NCBI GenBank assembly: GCA_900541675.1
Contig: UQKU01000014.1
Location: 1 to 49,952, forward strand
Length of the DNA stretch: 49,952 nucleotides
Reading direction: 5' to 3'
DNA from: an uncultured Collinsella sp.
Lineage (GTDB): Bacteria > Actinomycetota > Coriobacteriia > Coriobacteriales > Coriobacteriaceae
Positions within the stretch are counted from its first letter, which is position 1. Every line of letters starts with the position of its first letter. Below the pieces are notes generated by a model that saw only the letters and a list, made by a program, of their open reading frames with translations, was not told where the DNA came from and ran no database searches. Both the position numbers and the translations under genes were made by a program. Shown piece by piece: positions 16,595 to 25,115 of the stretch.

Positions 16595-18799
16595 TTACTC
16601 GCTGTAGCGGGTGGCGATGGCAGCTTGTACCATGCCGGCGCTCATGAGGTACGTCACCAGGAAGTAGCCACCATAGGCTGCCAGGAAGATCGCACAGGTG
16701 AGGCCCACGGTGCCGCCGATGCTCATATTTCCGAATATGCTCACCAGCTCGATGATCACCTTAAGTGCCACAAAGGAGTGCGCTAGGCCCACTGCCAGCG
16801 GGAACAGGAAGAATACCGCTTGCTGCGCCATCACCGAATGGCGAATCTGGCGGTCGTCGCAGCCGATCTGTGCCAGCACACGATAGCTGCGGCTGCCATC
16901 GGCCACGTTGGAGAGTTGCTGGATCGACAGAATCGCCGCGCATGCAACGACCAATACAAAGCCGATGTAGATGGCTAGGTAGCTAACAAGACCGTTCATT
17001 TGCGCTGCTTGCGTGTACATCTCGGAGCGTGTGATGAAGGTTCCCCACGACCCCGGCTTCTTGCCGTCAACGAGCAGATCGTCGAGCAGAGTGTATTTAA
17101 TGCTCTCGTCTGCCTCGGTCGTATCCATCCCCTGTTTGTAGTTAACGAGCAGGCTACTGGAATACGGCTGCAGATTAAGTTGGGACAACAGCTCGTCGGC
17201 AACGACGACGGTACCCGGATTACTGCCCATCGCCGAGTTGGCGATGGCCGCCGTATCTTCGTCCGACTTATCGGTTGCGGGCTTGAGCGTATGCCCGCCC
17301 AAGGTAAGGGCATGGCCACCAGCCATATACTTGGTGTACAGGTCGACCAGCTCGCCGCCCATATCACACGTGAGCAGATACTGGTCGTGACCGATGTGCA
17401 CCGGCTCCTCACCCATCATCTGACGCAGTTTGTTGTACTGGCTCGCCGGCGTCACAAACAGACCCATCGTATCGGCATTGCTACCCCCGAACGCCTTGGG
17501 AAGCTTTTCGCCCATGATCTTGCACATCTCACTTGGGGTCACCGAAGGATTCGAGCTGCCAAACGGGTAACTCAGATACGAATCGATCTGCACATGCTCA
17601 CCGGCAACATCGGCGATATCGACCTTCTTGCCGGTCTCGTCGTTGTTGTCCGCCGAACTGTCCCTGCCGTGCCATGCGGGGTACAAATCGACCGTTGTAT
17701 CGGCCGGCACCATGCGATCGGCTTCATCAGACGGATTGACGTACTCTTTGTAGTAGTCGAACGTATCGGGCGTGTAATAGACATACGTCTGAGACACATC
17801 AACAGGGTTATAGCGCCCCAGGTTTTCGTTCATCACGTTGGCAATCGACATACCGCACGTCACCGAGGTGATGGCCAAAAACAGGAGCATCGCGATAACG
17901 CCCATCGAAAAGCACACCGTGTTGACCTTGGCCGCAAGCTGGCGCACGGTAAACATGTTGAGGCCGCGCCAATACACGCCGCGCAGGCTCTGCAGCAGCT
18001 TGATGAGCATGCCCGAGAGTCCCCAGAACAGGGCAAAGGTGCCAACTGTAACCATAGCGGTCGTAATACCAAACTGGTTCATGGCCTCTTGCAGCTTGCT
18101 GTCCGTCGCGGTTAGCGGGAACCCATCACGTAGCAGACGGTAATAGGCCACGCCCACAAGCACCGCGCCCACGGCAAAGATGGCAATCGCGATCCAGGGG
18201 TTGCGTGTCTTGATGCTCTCGTTGCGACGCTCGGCACCCATAAGCTCGATGAGTTTGGTACGACGCACGGCGCGAAGGTTCAGCAGTAGCGTGAGCACAA
18301 ACATTACGAGCATGCAGGCAAGGGTCAGATTGAACGCATGCACCGAGAAAAAGAAGTGGAAATTGGCGATCTGTGTTTTAAAGAGCGAGGCCGTAAAGAA
18401 CGTCATGAGCTGGGAGAGTCCCACGCCCAGCACAATGCCGGCGACAAAGGCCACGACCGACACTATCACGGTCTCGAGCGCCATGATCGTGGCGACGCGC
18501 CCGCGCCCCATGCCGAGCACCTGGTACAGGCCAAACTCCTTTTTGCGGCGTTTCATGATGAAGTTATTGGCATACACCATCAAAAAGGCCATGACACCGG
18601 CCAAAAAGTACGTCAGGTCGCCGAGCATGCTGCCCATTACCTGCGCCAAGCCCTTTTCATCGATTCCGGCGATGTCGACCTGCATCGAGATGGTGTTAAA
18701 GGCATAGAAGACCGTGACGCCCAGGGTGAGCGTCAAAAGGTAGACGAGGTAGTCGCGGCCGGCACGGCGGACGTTGCCCCAAGCGAGTTTACAGAGCAT
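16595..18799 (-). CDS. ABC transporter permease, FtsX/BceB-like
   Basis: A 734-residue inner-membrane protein with two FtsX-type membrane blocks (N-terminal quarter and C-terminal 150 residues) and a large extracytoplasmic domain between them, roughly residues 330-600. This size and layout match the permeases of peptide-antibiotic resistance or sensing transporters and related MacB-like exporters. The start at 18799 overlaps the end of the ATPase gene by 11 bases, with GGTGAGGG upstream. No two-component system lies next to it, unlike many Bce modules. The substrate is unknown. Confidence 0.9.
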   Translation of the reverse strand: MLCKLAWGNVRRAGRDYLVYLLTLTLGVTVFYAFNTISMQVDIAGIDEKGLAQVMGSMLGDLTYFLAGVMAFLMVYANNFIMKRRKKEFGLYQVLGMGRGRVATIMALETVIVSVVAFVAGIVLGVGLSQLMTFFTASLFKTQIANFHFFFSVHAFNLTLACMLVMFVLTLLLNLRAVRRTKLIELMGAERRNESIKTRNPWIAIAIFAVGAVLVGVAYYRLLRDGFPLTATDSKLQEAMNQFGITTAMVTVGTFALFWGLSGMLIKLLQSLRGVYWRGLNMFTVRQLAAKVNTVCFSMGVIAMLLFLAITSVTCGMSIANVMNENLGRYNPVDVSQTYVYYTPDTFDYYKEYVNPSDEADRMVPADTTVDLYPAWHGRDSSADNNDETGKKVDIADVAGEHVQIDSYLSYPFGSSNPSVTPSEMCKIMGEKLPKAFGGSNADTMGLFVTPASQYNKLRQMMGEEPVHIGHDQYLLTCDMGGELVDLYTKYMAGGHALTLGGHTLKPATDKSDEDTAAIANSAMGSNPGTVVVADELLSQLNLQPYSSSLLVNYKQGMDTTEADESIKYTLLDDLLVDGKKPGSWGTFITRSEMYTQAAQMNGLVSYLAIYIGFVLVVACAAILSIQQLSNVADGSRSYRVLAQIGCDDRQIRHSVMAQQAVFFLFPLAVGLAHSFVALKVIIELVSIFGNMSIGGTVGLTCAIFLAAYGGYFLVTYLMSAGMVQAAIATRYSE

Positions 18800-19574
18800 C
18801 GGAGCCCTCACCGCCCATCATGGCAACGACCTCCATAATGCGGTCGAAGAACTCTCGGCGGTCGGTGTCGCCGCGGCGCAGCTCGGTGAAGATCTTGCCG
18901 TCGCGGATAAACAGCACGCGGCTCGTGTAGCTGGCGGCAAAGCTGTCGTGCGTGACCATGAGCACCGTGGCGCGCAGGCGGCGATTGAGGGCCTCTAGGC
19001 TCTCGAGCAGCAGGCGGGCGCTCTTGGAATCGAGGGCGCCGGTGGGCTCGTCGGCCATGATCATGGTGGGGTCGGTGACGAGCGCGCGAGCCGCGGCAAC
19101 GCGCTGCTGCTGACCGCCGGACATCTGGTAGGGATACTTGTCGAGCACCTGACTGATGGACAGGCGCGCTGCCACATCCTGCACGCGAGTCGAGATTTCT
19201 GCCGAGTTTGTGCGGGCGATGGTGAGCGGCAGGGCGATGTTCTCGCGTGCCGTGAGCGTATCGAGCAGGTTGGAGTCCTGGAAGATAAAGCCGAGCTCCT
19301 CGCGGCGGAACTGCGAAAGCTTAGCCTGCTTCATGCGTGTTACGTCCTGCCCGTTGATGCGGATGGTACCGCTCGTGGCGCTATCGATGGTCGACACGCA
19401 GTTGAGCAACGTCGACTTGCCCGAGCCCGAAGCGCCCATGATGCCAACAAATTCGCCGCGGTTGACGGTAAAGCTGACGTCGTTGAGCGCGCGGGTCACG
19501 TTGCCCAGCGCTCCATATACTTTTTCGAGATGCGCGACCTCCAGTACCGGGGTCGCCATGTGCGTGGTTTGCAT
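18789..19574 (-). CDS. ABC transporter ATP-binding protein
   Basis: A 261-residue nucleotide-binding subunit with Walker A GASGSGKST, Q-loop FIFQDSNLL, signature MSGGQQQR, Walker B TMIMADEPTGALD and switch histidine VTHDSF. The sequence belongs to the LolD/MacB/BceA group and pairs with the FtsX-type permease encoded directly downstream with overlap. The start at 19574 has GAAAGGA six bases upstream; an ATG at 19559 is a possible alternative. It is divergent from the NUDIX-Vsr fusion gene. Confidence 0.95.
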   Translation of the reverse strand: MQTTHMATPVLEVAHLEKVYGALGNVTRALNDVSFTVNRGEFVGIMGASGSGKSTLLNCVSTIDSATSGTIRINGQDVTRMKQAKLSQFRREELGFIFQDSNLLDTLTARENIALPLTIARTNSAEISTRVQDVAARLSISQVLDKYPYQMSGGQQQRVAAARALVTDPTMIMADEPTGALDSKSARLLLESLEALNRRLRATVLMVTHDSFAASYTSRVLFIRDGKIFTELRRGDTDRREFFDRIMEVVAMMGGEGSDAL

Positions 19575-19722
19575 ACCGAGTCCTTTCTTGCGATTAGTCT
19601 ACGGCATCTATAGTCGCAAGAAGACGAGTCGGCTACCATCGATATGGCTTACGCTTGCCTTACCGTTGTGTAAGGTACGGGTAGCTACCCTGCCACGTGT
19701 TGATATTGAGAGAGGACTCCTG

Positions 19723-20712
19723 TTGAAGACTGTTCATGTTGCCGCTGGGATCATTCGCAAGGAAGGATCTGACGAGCTGCTTGCCGTACAGCGCGGCTAT
19801 GGCGACATGCAGGGACTTTGGGAGTTCCCCGGTGGCAAGCTCATGCGCGGCGAGACGCCCGAGGACGCCGTGCGCCGCGAGCTCATGGAAGAGCTGCAGG
19901 TGAAGGTCAACAACCTGCGCGATTTCTACACCGTTGAGTATGACTACCCCGATTTTCATCTCTCCATGGAGTGCTACTACTGCTCGCTGGCTAAAGAGTC
20001 CGACGAGCCCCAGAAGCACGACCGCCAGCTCGATATCCGCTGGATTCCGCGCACTTCGCTTGCCACGGTGGAATGGATGCCCGCCGATAAGGGGCTTATC
20101 GATGCTCTGATTGAGTTGAAGGAAGATCGGCTTGAGGCCAACGGCACTGCCAACGACGCCGAGGCCACCACGACCGACGAGCCCGCCACCAAACCCAAGC
20201 GCGCACCGAAGCGCCGCAGCAAAAAGCGTCCCAAGCCCGGTCTGCTCGACGGCATCGACACCTCGGACCTTTCCGCCGACGAACGTGAACTCGTGCGCCG
20301 TCGCGCCGCTATAAAAAAGTCCATGAAGGGCAACAAGCGCGCCAACACCAAGCCCGAGCTGCTCGTTCGCCAGCGCCTGCGCGCCGCAGGCCTTACGGGA
20401 TACCGTCTGGAATGGAAGGTGCCCGGAAAGCCCGACATCGCCTTCCCCGGGCGCAAAATCGCCATCTTCGTCAACGGCTGCTTTTGGCACCGCTGCCCCA
20501 AGTGCAACCCCAGCCAGCCCAAGCGCAACGTTGAGTTTTGGGAGGCAAAGTTCCGTCGCAACGTCGAGCGCGACCGCGCTGCCGTGGCAGCACTCACTCA
20601 AATGGGCTGGACGCCCATAACCATCTGGGAATGCGAACTCAAAAAGGACCGCATCGACGCCACGATGGAAAAGGTCATCGAACAAGTACGTGCCGCTGCA
20701 CCGCAGCGCTAG
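19723..20712 (+). CDS. NUDIX hydrolase fused to a Vsr-type DNA mismatch endonuclease
   Basis: A 329-residue two-domain protein. Residues 1-135 are a MutT-like NUDIX domain with a complete box G38x5E44x7RELMEE. A Lys/Arg-rich linker follows (about 136-200). Residues 200-315 match very-short-patch repair endonucleases: NTKPEL (208), PGKPD with the expected catalytic Asp238, FVNGCFWHRCPKC (249-261) with zinc ligands, FRRNVERD (277-284) and WEC (302-304). NUDIX enzymes of this type clean damaged nucleotides; Vsr nicks DNA at T:G mismatches. Asn251 lies where, from memory, E. coli Vsr has His64. The start is a TTG at 19723 after AGAGGA. No cytosine methyltransferase is nearby. Confidence 0.9.
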   Translation: MKTVHVAAGIIRKEGSDELLAVQRGYGDMQGLWEFPGGKLMRGETPEDAVRRELMEELQVKVNNLRDFYTVEYDYPDFHLSMECYYCSLAKESDEPQKHDRQLDIRWIPRTSLATVEWMPADKGLIDALIELKEDRLEANGTANDAEATTTDEPATKPKRAPKRRSKKRPKPGLLDGIDTSDLSADERELVRRRAAIKKSMKGNKRANTKPELLVRQRLRAAGLTGYRLEWKVPGKPDIAFPGRKIAIFVNGCFWHRCPKCNPSQPKRNVEFWEAKFRRNVERDRAAVAALTQMGWTPITIWECELKKDRIDATMEKVIEQVRAAAPQR

Positions 20713-20966
20713 GAACGAGCCGTCCACACGCCCCACACAGGCGAGCCACATCCGCGCCACAAACCTTAGAAAGCCCTTAAGCTCAAAACCTTTCAAGAGT
20801 GTTACTCAATAGCCTTGACCTGCGGTTTCATCGTAACACCAAACCAGGTTAAGCCTTTCTTTAGCGCTTCTTTGCAGCAACCGCGGCATAATACTGCCAG
20901 CGCACGGGACCTAGCAGCACACCCCGTGCGCAATCTTTTGGTGGACATCGAGGAGGCCGCATAAGC

Positions 20967-21176
20967 ATGCATTCTTCCAACGACGCAGCACAGCAGCCAT
21001 CCCTAAATCATGCAGACCTTTTCTCCTTCCCCCCGACACAGAGAGACGGCCTCCTCGACTCCCCCACCACAAAAGCCAAACGCTCAACCGACCAGAGCCA
21101 CAACTTGCGAGCATCGTTCGAAAGGCTCCAAGCATCCCTAGACAAGGCGTTCCCCGAACAGGCAAGAGCAATCTAA
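20967..21176 (+). CDS. Small hypothetical protein (69 aa)
   Basis: ATG at 20967 follows GAGGAGG by ten bases. The peptide is polar (MHSSNDAAQQPSLNHADLFS..., ending LDKAFPEQARAI) with no membrane segment and no family I recognise. Third-position bias is weaker than in the neighbouring genes, which lowers confidence. It ends 25 bases before the AraC regulator gene and could share its transcript. Upstream, at 20801-20850, GTGTTAC/GTAACAC arms enclose TGACCTGCGGTTT, a core also present in the central palindromes at 2407-2525 and 16373-16491. Confidence 0.45.
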   Translation: MHSSNDAAQQPSLNHADLFSFPPTQRDGLLDSPTTKAKRSTDQSHNLRASFERLQASLDKAFPEQARAI

Positions 21177-21201
21177 GCCCATCGCGCTTTATACTGATGC
21201 C

Positions 21202-22140
21202 ATGCGAAACATGGATCACATAGAATTGCACCGCGGAGGACGCGAGGAAGCGTTTCCCGAGACCGCCGAAGACTGGCCCTATATTGCCGAACGCGCAGAA
21301 TTCGCTCGCTATCCGGGCAATTCCGTCCCCTGGCACTGGCATTCCGAAGTTGAGCTTTTCTACATGGAGCAGGGAGCGATTGACTATCGAACGCGCGCGG
21401 CTCATGAGCACGTACGCTTTGAGGAAGGGTCCGCCGGCTTTATCAACGGCGGCGTTTTGCACAGCACGCTGCAATCACCCAATTCGGCACCAGCCATTCA
21501 AATGTTGCATATCTTTCAGCCGTCGATGCTCGGCGATCCCACGGGACGTCTCCAAAAGCGCTACATCAACCCATTGCTTCAATGTCGAGGCGTCGATGTG
21601 CTCAAATGGTCGCCCACCAACCCCGACGATATGCCCTTTATCGATTTGCTAAAGAGTTCCTTTAACCACGACCTTCAACGGCCGCAGAACGAGATGGCGC
21701 TTCGGAATAGCTTGTCAGAGCTCTGGATTCAGATTTACGCCAAGGCCGAACCGCTCTTTGCCTCCGACAACGCCTCTTGGATGACCAACCGCGACGTACA
21801 GTTCAAGGCAATCCTGGACTATATCCGCGCAAACTATGCAGCCGCTATAGATGTGCCCCAGATGGCATCTGCAGCCGGCGTAAGCGAAAGAGAGTGTTAC
21901 CGCATTATCGAAGCTTGCGCAGGAACGACCCCGGCGGCATATCTGCGCGCATACCGCGTAAACCGTGCTTGCGAACTTTTGGCACACACCACGCGAACGG
22001 TCCAGACAGTCGCGCGCCAATGCGGCTTTGCGACAGCAAGCCATCTTGGCCAGGTATTTAAAGAACAAATGGGGTGCACTCCTTCGAGCTATCGAGCAGC
22101 GAGGCAGAATCTCGATAGCACCAGGCAGAAATCCCGCTAG
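21202..22140 (+). CDS. AraC family transcriptional regulator
   Basis: A 312-residue regulator with an N-terminal cupin ligand domain (PWHWHSEVELFYMEQG, about residues 42-58) and a C-terminal pair of helix-turn-helices typical of AraC/XylS proteins (VPQMASAAGVSERECYRII and RTVQTVARQCGFATASHLGQVFKE). Such proteins usually sense small organic compounds and activate nearby promoters. The ribosome site is weak, so translation may depend on the small ORF before it. The gene is followed after 56 bases by a HAD hydrolase on the same strand. Nothing in the sequence fixes the ligand. Confidence 0.9.
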   Translation: MRNMDHIELHRGGREEAFPETAEDWPYIAERAEFARYPGNSVPWHWHSEVELFYMEQGAIDYRTRAAHEHVRFEEGSAGFINGGVLHSTLQSPNSAPAIQMLHIFQPSMLGDPTGRLQKRYINPLLQCRGVDVLKWSPTNPDDMPFIDLLKSSFNHDLQRPQNEMALRNSLSELWIQIYAKAEPLFASDNASWMTNRDVQFKAILDYIRANYAAAIDVPQMASAAGVSERECYRIIEACAGTTPAAYLRAYRVNRACELLAHTTRTVQTVARQCGFATASHLGQVFKEQMGCTPSSYRAARQNLDSTRQKSR

Positions 22141-22196
22141 CCTTTCTTCTGTCACCGCATCAAACTTGCAGGCAAACAACAGAGAGGAGCAACCAT

Positions 22197-22820
22197 ATGA
22201 AGCACTTTGACCATATCGTATTTGACGTTGATGGGACATTGGCAGATACAGAAGAAAGCGTTCTATCATCGCTTGTCCAGATTGTCCAAGAAGAGACCGG
22301 CAAAACGCTCCCCCGACACGAGCTTGAATTTGCCCTCGGCATACCCGGCAAGGATGCCCTTGAGAAACTTGGAATCTACTCGCAGGCAACGTTGAATCGT
22401 TGGTGCCAAGTTGCTGCCAGCTTTAAAAGCACCATCAGCCTGTTTCCAGGCTTGCTTGAAGTCATCGCAACACTCGCCAACAACGGCTGCAAACTTGGCA
22501 TCGTCTCCTCACGTGCGCGCGACGAATACACAGACGAAATTGCACCCCTTGGCTTCGATAAGTTTTTTGAACACATCATCCTTGTCGAAGACACAACCGA
22601 ACATAAACCCGCACCCGCTCCCATGCTCGAATATCTCCGGCGTACGGGCGCGAATCCTGGCAACGTCGTCTACGTTGGCGACACCGTCTACGACGAACAA
22701 TGCGCAACTTCGGCAGGGGTCAGTTTTGCCCGAGCAGCATGGGGATCACACCAAGATATCCCAAACGCCACCTACAACCTCAAAACCCCCAACGACCTAC
22801 TAACCCTAACAACCAAATAA
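22197..22820 (+). CDS. HAD family hydrolase, phosphoglycolate-phosphatase-like
   Basis: A 207-residue cytosolic phosphatase of the haloacid dehalogenase superfamily. Motif I is DVDGTLADT, motif II lies in GIVSSRAR, motif III is the lysine in EHKPAPAP and motif IV is VYVGDTVYDEQC. The helical cap between motifs I and II puts it in subfamily I (Gph/PGMB-like). The substrate is probably a small sugar or glycolate phosphate but cannot be fixed. The start at 22197 follows GAGAGGAG. The last codons use more A than most genes here. The gene ends shortly before a 151-bp nested palindrome. Confidence 0.9.
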   Translation: MKHFDHIVFDVDGTLADTEESVLSSLVQIVQEETGKTLPRHELEFALGIPGKDALEKLGIYSQATLNRWCQVAASFKSTISLFPGLLEVIATLANNGCKLGIVSSRARDEYTDEIAPLGFDKFFEHIILVEDTTEHKPAPAPMLEYLRRTGANPGNVVYVGDTVYDEQCATSAGVSFARAAWGSHQDIPNATYNLKTPNDLLTLTTK

Positions 22821-22869
22821 CCCACGCGTCCCACCCATTCAGCCCCAACGCCACAAGGGCGATTGAGCA

Positions 22870-23020
22870 GGACGGTTTGGGCGGGTCCCGTACTTAGTTT
22901 CCAAAATCATTCCGCAGCGCGAAGGCCCCCGTTGTCAACGCTTCGAAGAAGCGAGACAACGGGGGCCTTCATGCGCGAGGACGTTTTGGAAACTAAGTAC
23001 GGGACCCGCCCAAACCGTCC
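22870..23020. repeat. 151-bp nested palindrome at a convergent junction
   Basis: The outer arms 22870-22906 and 22984-23020 are perfect 37-bp reverse complements. Inside, 22921-22936 and 22955-22970 form a perfect 16-bp stem, with a further CGCTT/AAGCG stem at its tip. The element fills the space between the HAD gene (plus) and the aldolase gene (minus). The inner stem resembles a two-way terminator. The 37-bp outer arms are far longer than a terminator needs, so it may be a small mobile element or its remnant; no target duplication or ORF is visible. Confidence 0.85.
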
Positions 23021-23044
23021 GGTGGGATCAGAGTACCCTTGTTG

Positions 23045-23902
23045 TTACTCTGCTTTGCCCACAGAGTTGAGGTTGGTCATGCGGATCTTAACCAGCTCGG
23101 TGATCTCACGCATGCCCTCCTTGGCCGGCTTCTTGGGATCGAAGCAGGCGGGGTTCTCGGCCATGTAGGCCATGAAGCCCTTGGTGTAGGCCTGACGCAG
23201 CTCGGTGGCGTAGTTAACCTTGCAGATGCCGTTCTTCACAGCCTCGGCAACCTGCTCATCGGGCACACCAGAGGTGCCGTGCAGAACCAGCGGCACGTCG
23301 ACGGCGTCGCGGATGGCCTTGACCACGGACTGCTCGATGTGCGGATCGCTCGTGTACACACCGTGGCTGGTGCCAACGCCAATTGCGAGGGAGGTGCAGC
23401 CGGTACGCTCGACGAACTCCTTGGCCTCGGCCGGATCGGTGTAGGGGCTCTCGCCCTCAACCGCGGGACCGTCGTCCTCCTTGCCGCCAACCTTACCGAG
23501 CTCAGCCTCGACGGGCACGCCCATGGCGCGGCCAGCATCGGCGACGGACTTGGTCAGGGCAATGTTGTCCTCGAAGGACTCGTGCGAACCGTCGATCATG
23601 ACAGAGGTGTAGCCCGTGCGGAAAGCCTGCATGCAGCGGTCATAGCCATCGCCGTGATCGAGGTGCAGAGCGACGGGCACGGAAGCGCGCTCGGCGGCAG
23701 CCTTGACCATGCCGTAGAAGTAGTCCAGACCAGCGGTCTTGATGGTGCCCGGGGTGGTCTGCATGATGACGGGGGACTTGGTCTCCTCGGCAGCGGCCAG
23801 AACGGCCATAACAAACTCGAGGTTCTCGACGTTGAACGCGCCGACGGCGTAGTGGCCGGCCTGAGCGTCCTTGAGCATCTTTTCGGTGGTAACAAGTGCC
23901 AT
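23045..23902 (-). CDS. Class II tagatose-1,6-bisphosphate aldolase (GatY/KbaY-like)
   Basis: A 285-residue zinc aldolase with the features of the GatY/KbaY/Fba family: GAFNVENLEF, LHLDHGDGYD with the catalytic Asp and zinc His, VEAELGKVGG, the glycine-rich GVGTSHGVY and LVLHGTSGVP. It would split tagatose-1,6-bisphosphate (or fructose-1,6-bisphosphate) into two trioses. The start at 23902 follows GAGAGGAG. It is divergent from a DeoR regulator and a few kilobases from lacABC, so tagatose-bisphosphate is the favoured substrate. It would take the place of the class I LacD enzyme of lactic cocci. Confidence 0.85.
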   Translation of the reverse strand: MALVTTEKMLKDAQAGHYAVGAFNVENLEFVMAVLAAAEETKSPVIMQTTPGTIKTAGLDYFYGMVKAAAERASVPVALHLDHGDGYDRCMQAFRTGYTSVMIDGSHESFEDNIALTKSVADAGRAMGVPVEAELGKVGGKEDDGPAVEGESPYTDPAEAKEFVERTGCTSLAIGVGTSHGVYTSDPHIEQSVVKAIRDAVDVPLVLHGTSGVPDEQVAEAVKNGICKVNYATELRQAYTKGFMAYMAENPACFDPKKPAKEGMREITELVKIRMTNLNSVGKAE

Positions 23903-24237
23903 GAGCGTTTGCTCCTCTCCCTCGCCCGCATCTGGACATCGGGCGTAGTTGTTCACAAGGCGTTTTACCTTGCGTTTTGCTGCGCTCATTGTATGAAAAT
24001 CGACGGCGTCGCACGTATGAGATATCACCGGCACACAGGTCAAGACACTCGTTTTTGAAAAGCAAACGGAAGGGATTCGCGCCGGATCCCTCTATACGAC
24101 ATTGCAGTTTTCAAGCGAATCATCTTTCTTTTATAGAAAAGATAAGTAATCGAAAGGCGTTTTCTTACTCAAAAAGAAAATGAACGAAAATGGACTCAAC
24201 ACAATTCCTGCAAATTTCAGTTGAGGATGGAGCAGCT
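23903..24237. promoter_or_regulatory. Divergent control region of the aldolase and DeoR genes
   Basis: No gene is visible in these 335 bases. The DeoR-proximal part (about 24121-24182) is A+T-rich and holds two imperfect dyads, ATCTTT...AGAAAAGAT and TTTTCT...AGAAAA, plausible DeoR sites. Exact promoters cannot be assigned. Confidence 0.35.
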
Positions 24238-25041
24238 ATGGCCCATGCAACAACCCGAGCCTTCGCCGATGAGCGTCGTGCCGCCATCATGGAGATGCTT
24301 GAGCATAATGCCTCGGTGCAGGTAGCAGAAATCGCCCAGACCTTTGGTGTGTCCTCCGTTACCGCCCGTGCCGACCTAGACGCGCTCGCCGAGTCCGGCA
24401 AGCTGCGCCGCACGCATGGTGGCGCTGTGTCGCTCCAGAAGCGACTGACCGTATCCACCCAGGATCGCCGTATCAACGTCAATGTTGCCGCCAAGCAGGC
24501 CATCGCACAAAGCGCCATTGAACTCGTCGGCAACGGTGACACCCTGCTCGTCGACTCGGGCACCACCGCTCTCGAGTTTGTCCGGCTCCTCGACCAGCAC
24601 GATGGCATCACCGTCATCACGGCCGACATTACCATTGCCGATTACATCGACGAGAGCATGCCCTCGGTCGATGTCGTCATGCTGGGCGGGGCACTGCGCA
24701 AAGGTCATCGCTATCTGTACGGCCCACTTACCATGCAGGCGCTCCAAATGGTCCACGCCGACCTTGCCGTCATGTGCCCTGGAGCTTTTGTTCCCGGCTG
24801 CGGCTTTACGACCGACTTTCCGCAGATGGCCGAGACCAAAGCGGCTATGGTCGGTGCCGCCCGTCAAAGCGTCGCCCTCATGGACGCCAGCAAGGTTAAC
24901 GGACGCGGCATGTACCGCTTTGCCAAGCTGACCGATGTCGACACCATCGTGATGGACCGTGATCCCGATGGCGCCGTCGCCACCTCAATCGCCGAGACCG
25001 CCGACGACGCCCGCCCAAATCTCGTCATCGCCGGCGCTTAA
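24238..25041 (+). CDS. DeoR family sugar regulator
   Basis: A 267-residue repressor-type protein. The N-terminus has the DeoR helix-turn-helix (RRAAIMEMLEHNASVQVAEIAQTFGVSSVTARADLDAL) and the C-terminal DeoRC sensor has TLLVDSGTTALEFV, GGALRKGHRYLYGP and the DASK stretch. DeoR proteins usually bind a phosphorylated sugar; LacR of lactic cocci senses tagatose-6-phosphate. Its place divergent from the aldolase suggests control of tagatose-phosphate breakdown. The start at 24238 is chosen for GGAG five bases upstream; an ATG at 24190 is in frame but lacks a site. It ends at a strong hairpin. Confidence 0.88.
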   Translation: MAHATTRAFADERRAAIMEMLEHNASVQVAEIAQTFGVSSVTARADLDALAESGKLRRTHGGAVSLQKRLTVSTQDRRINVNVAAKQAIAQSAIELVGNGDTLLVDSGTTALEFVRLLDQHDGITVITADITIADYIDESMPSVDVVMLGGALRKGHRYLYGPLTMQALQMVHADLAVMCPGAFVPGCGFTTDFPQMAETKAAMVGAARQSVALMDASKVNGRGMYRFAKLTDVDTIVMDRDPDGAVATSIAETADDARPNLVIAGA

Positions 25042-25046
25042 ACAAA

Positions 25047-25083
25047 AACCACCACAAAGGTGCCTGTCCCCTTTGTGGTGGTT
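25047..25083. terminator. Bidirectional hairpin after the DeoR gene
   Basis: Perfect 14-bp arms at 25047-25060 and 25070-25083 lie between convergent DeoR and flavoprotein genes. An A-run precedes the left arm, giving a T-run on the minus strand, so it best fits a terminator of the flavoprotein gene. Confidence 0.7.
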
Positions 25084-25115
25084 GTGATGGTTGAGCGTCA
25101 AAAGTGAACGTGTCG

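Noticed and set aside
19156..19722. Upstream extension of the NUDIX-Vsr frame
   Set aside because: The open frame runs antisense through the ABC ATPase gene by chance; the NUDIX domain begins at 19723 with a ribosome site.
20911..21474. Minus-strand 187-codon ORF
   Set aside because: It overlaps the AraC gene antisense, has no family match, and the plus strand has clear domain motifs.
22870..23020. Insertion sequence
   Set aside because: There is no transposase ORF and no visible target duplication; reported only as a palindrome.
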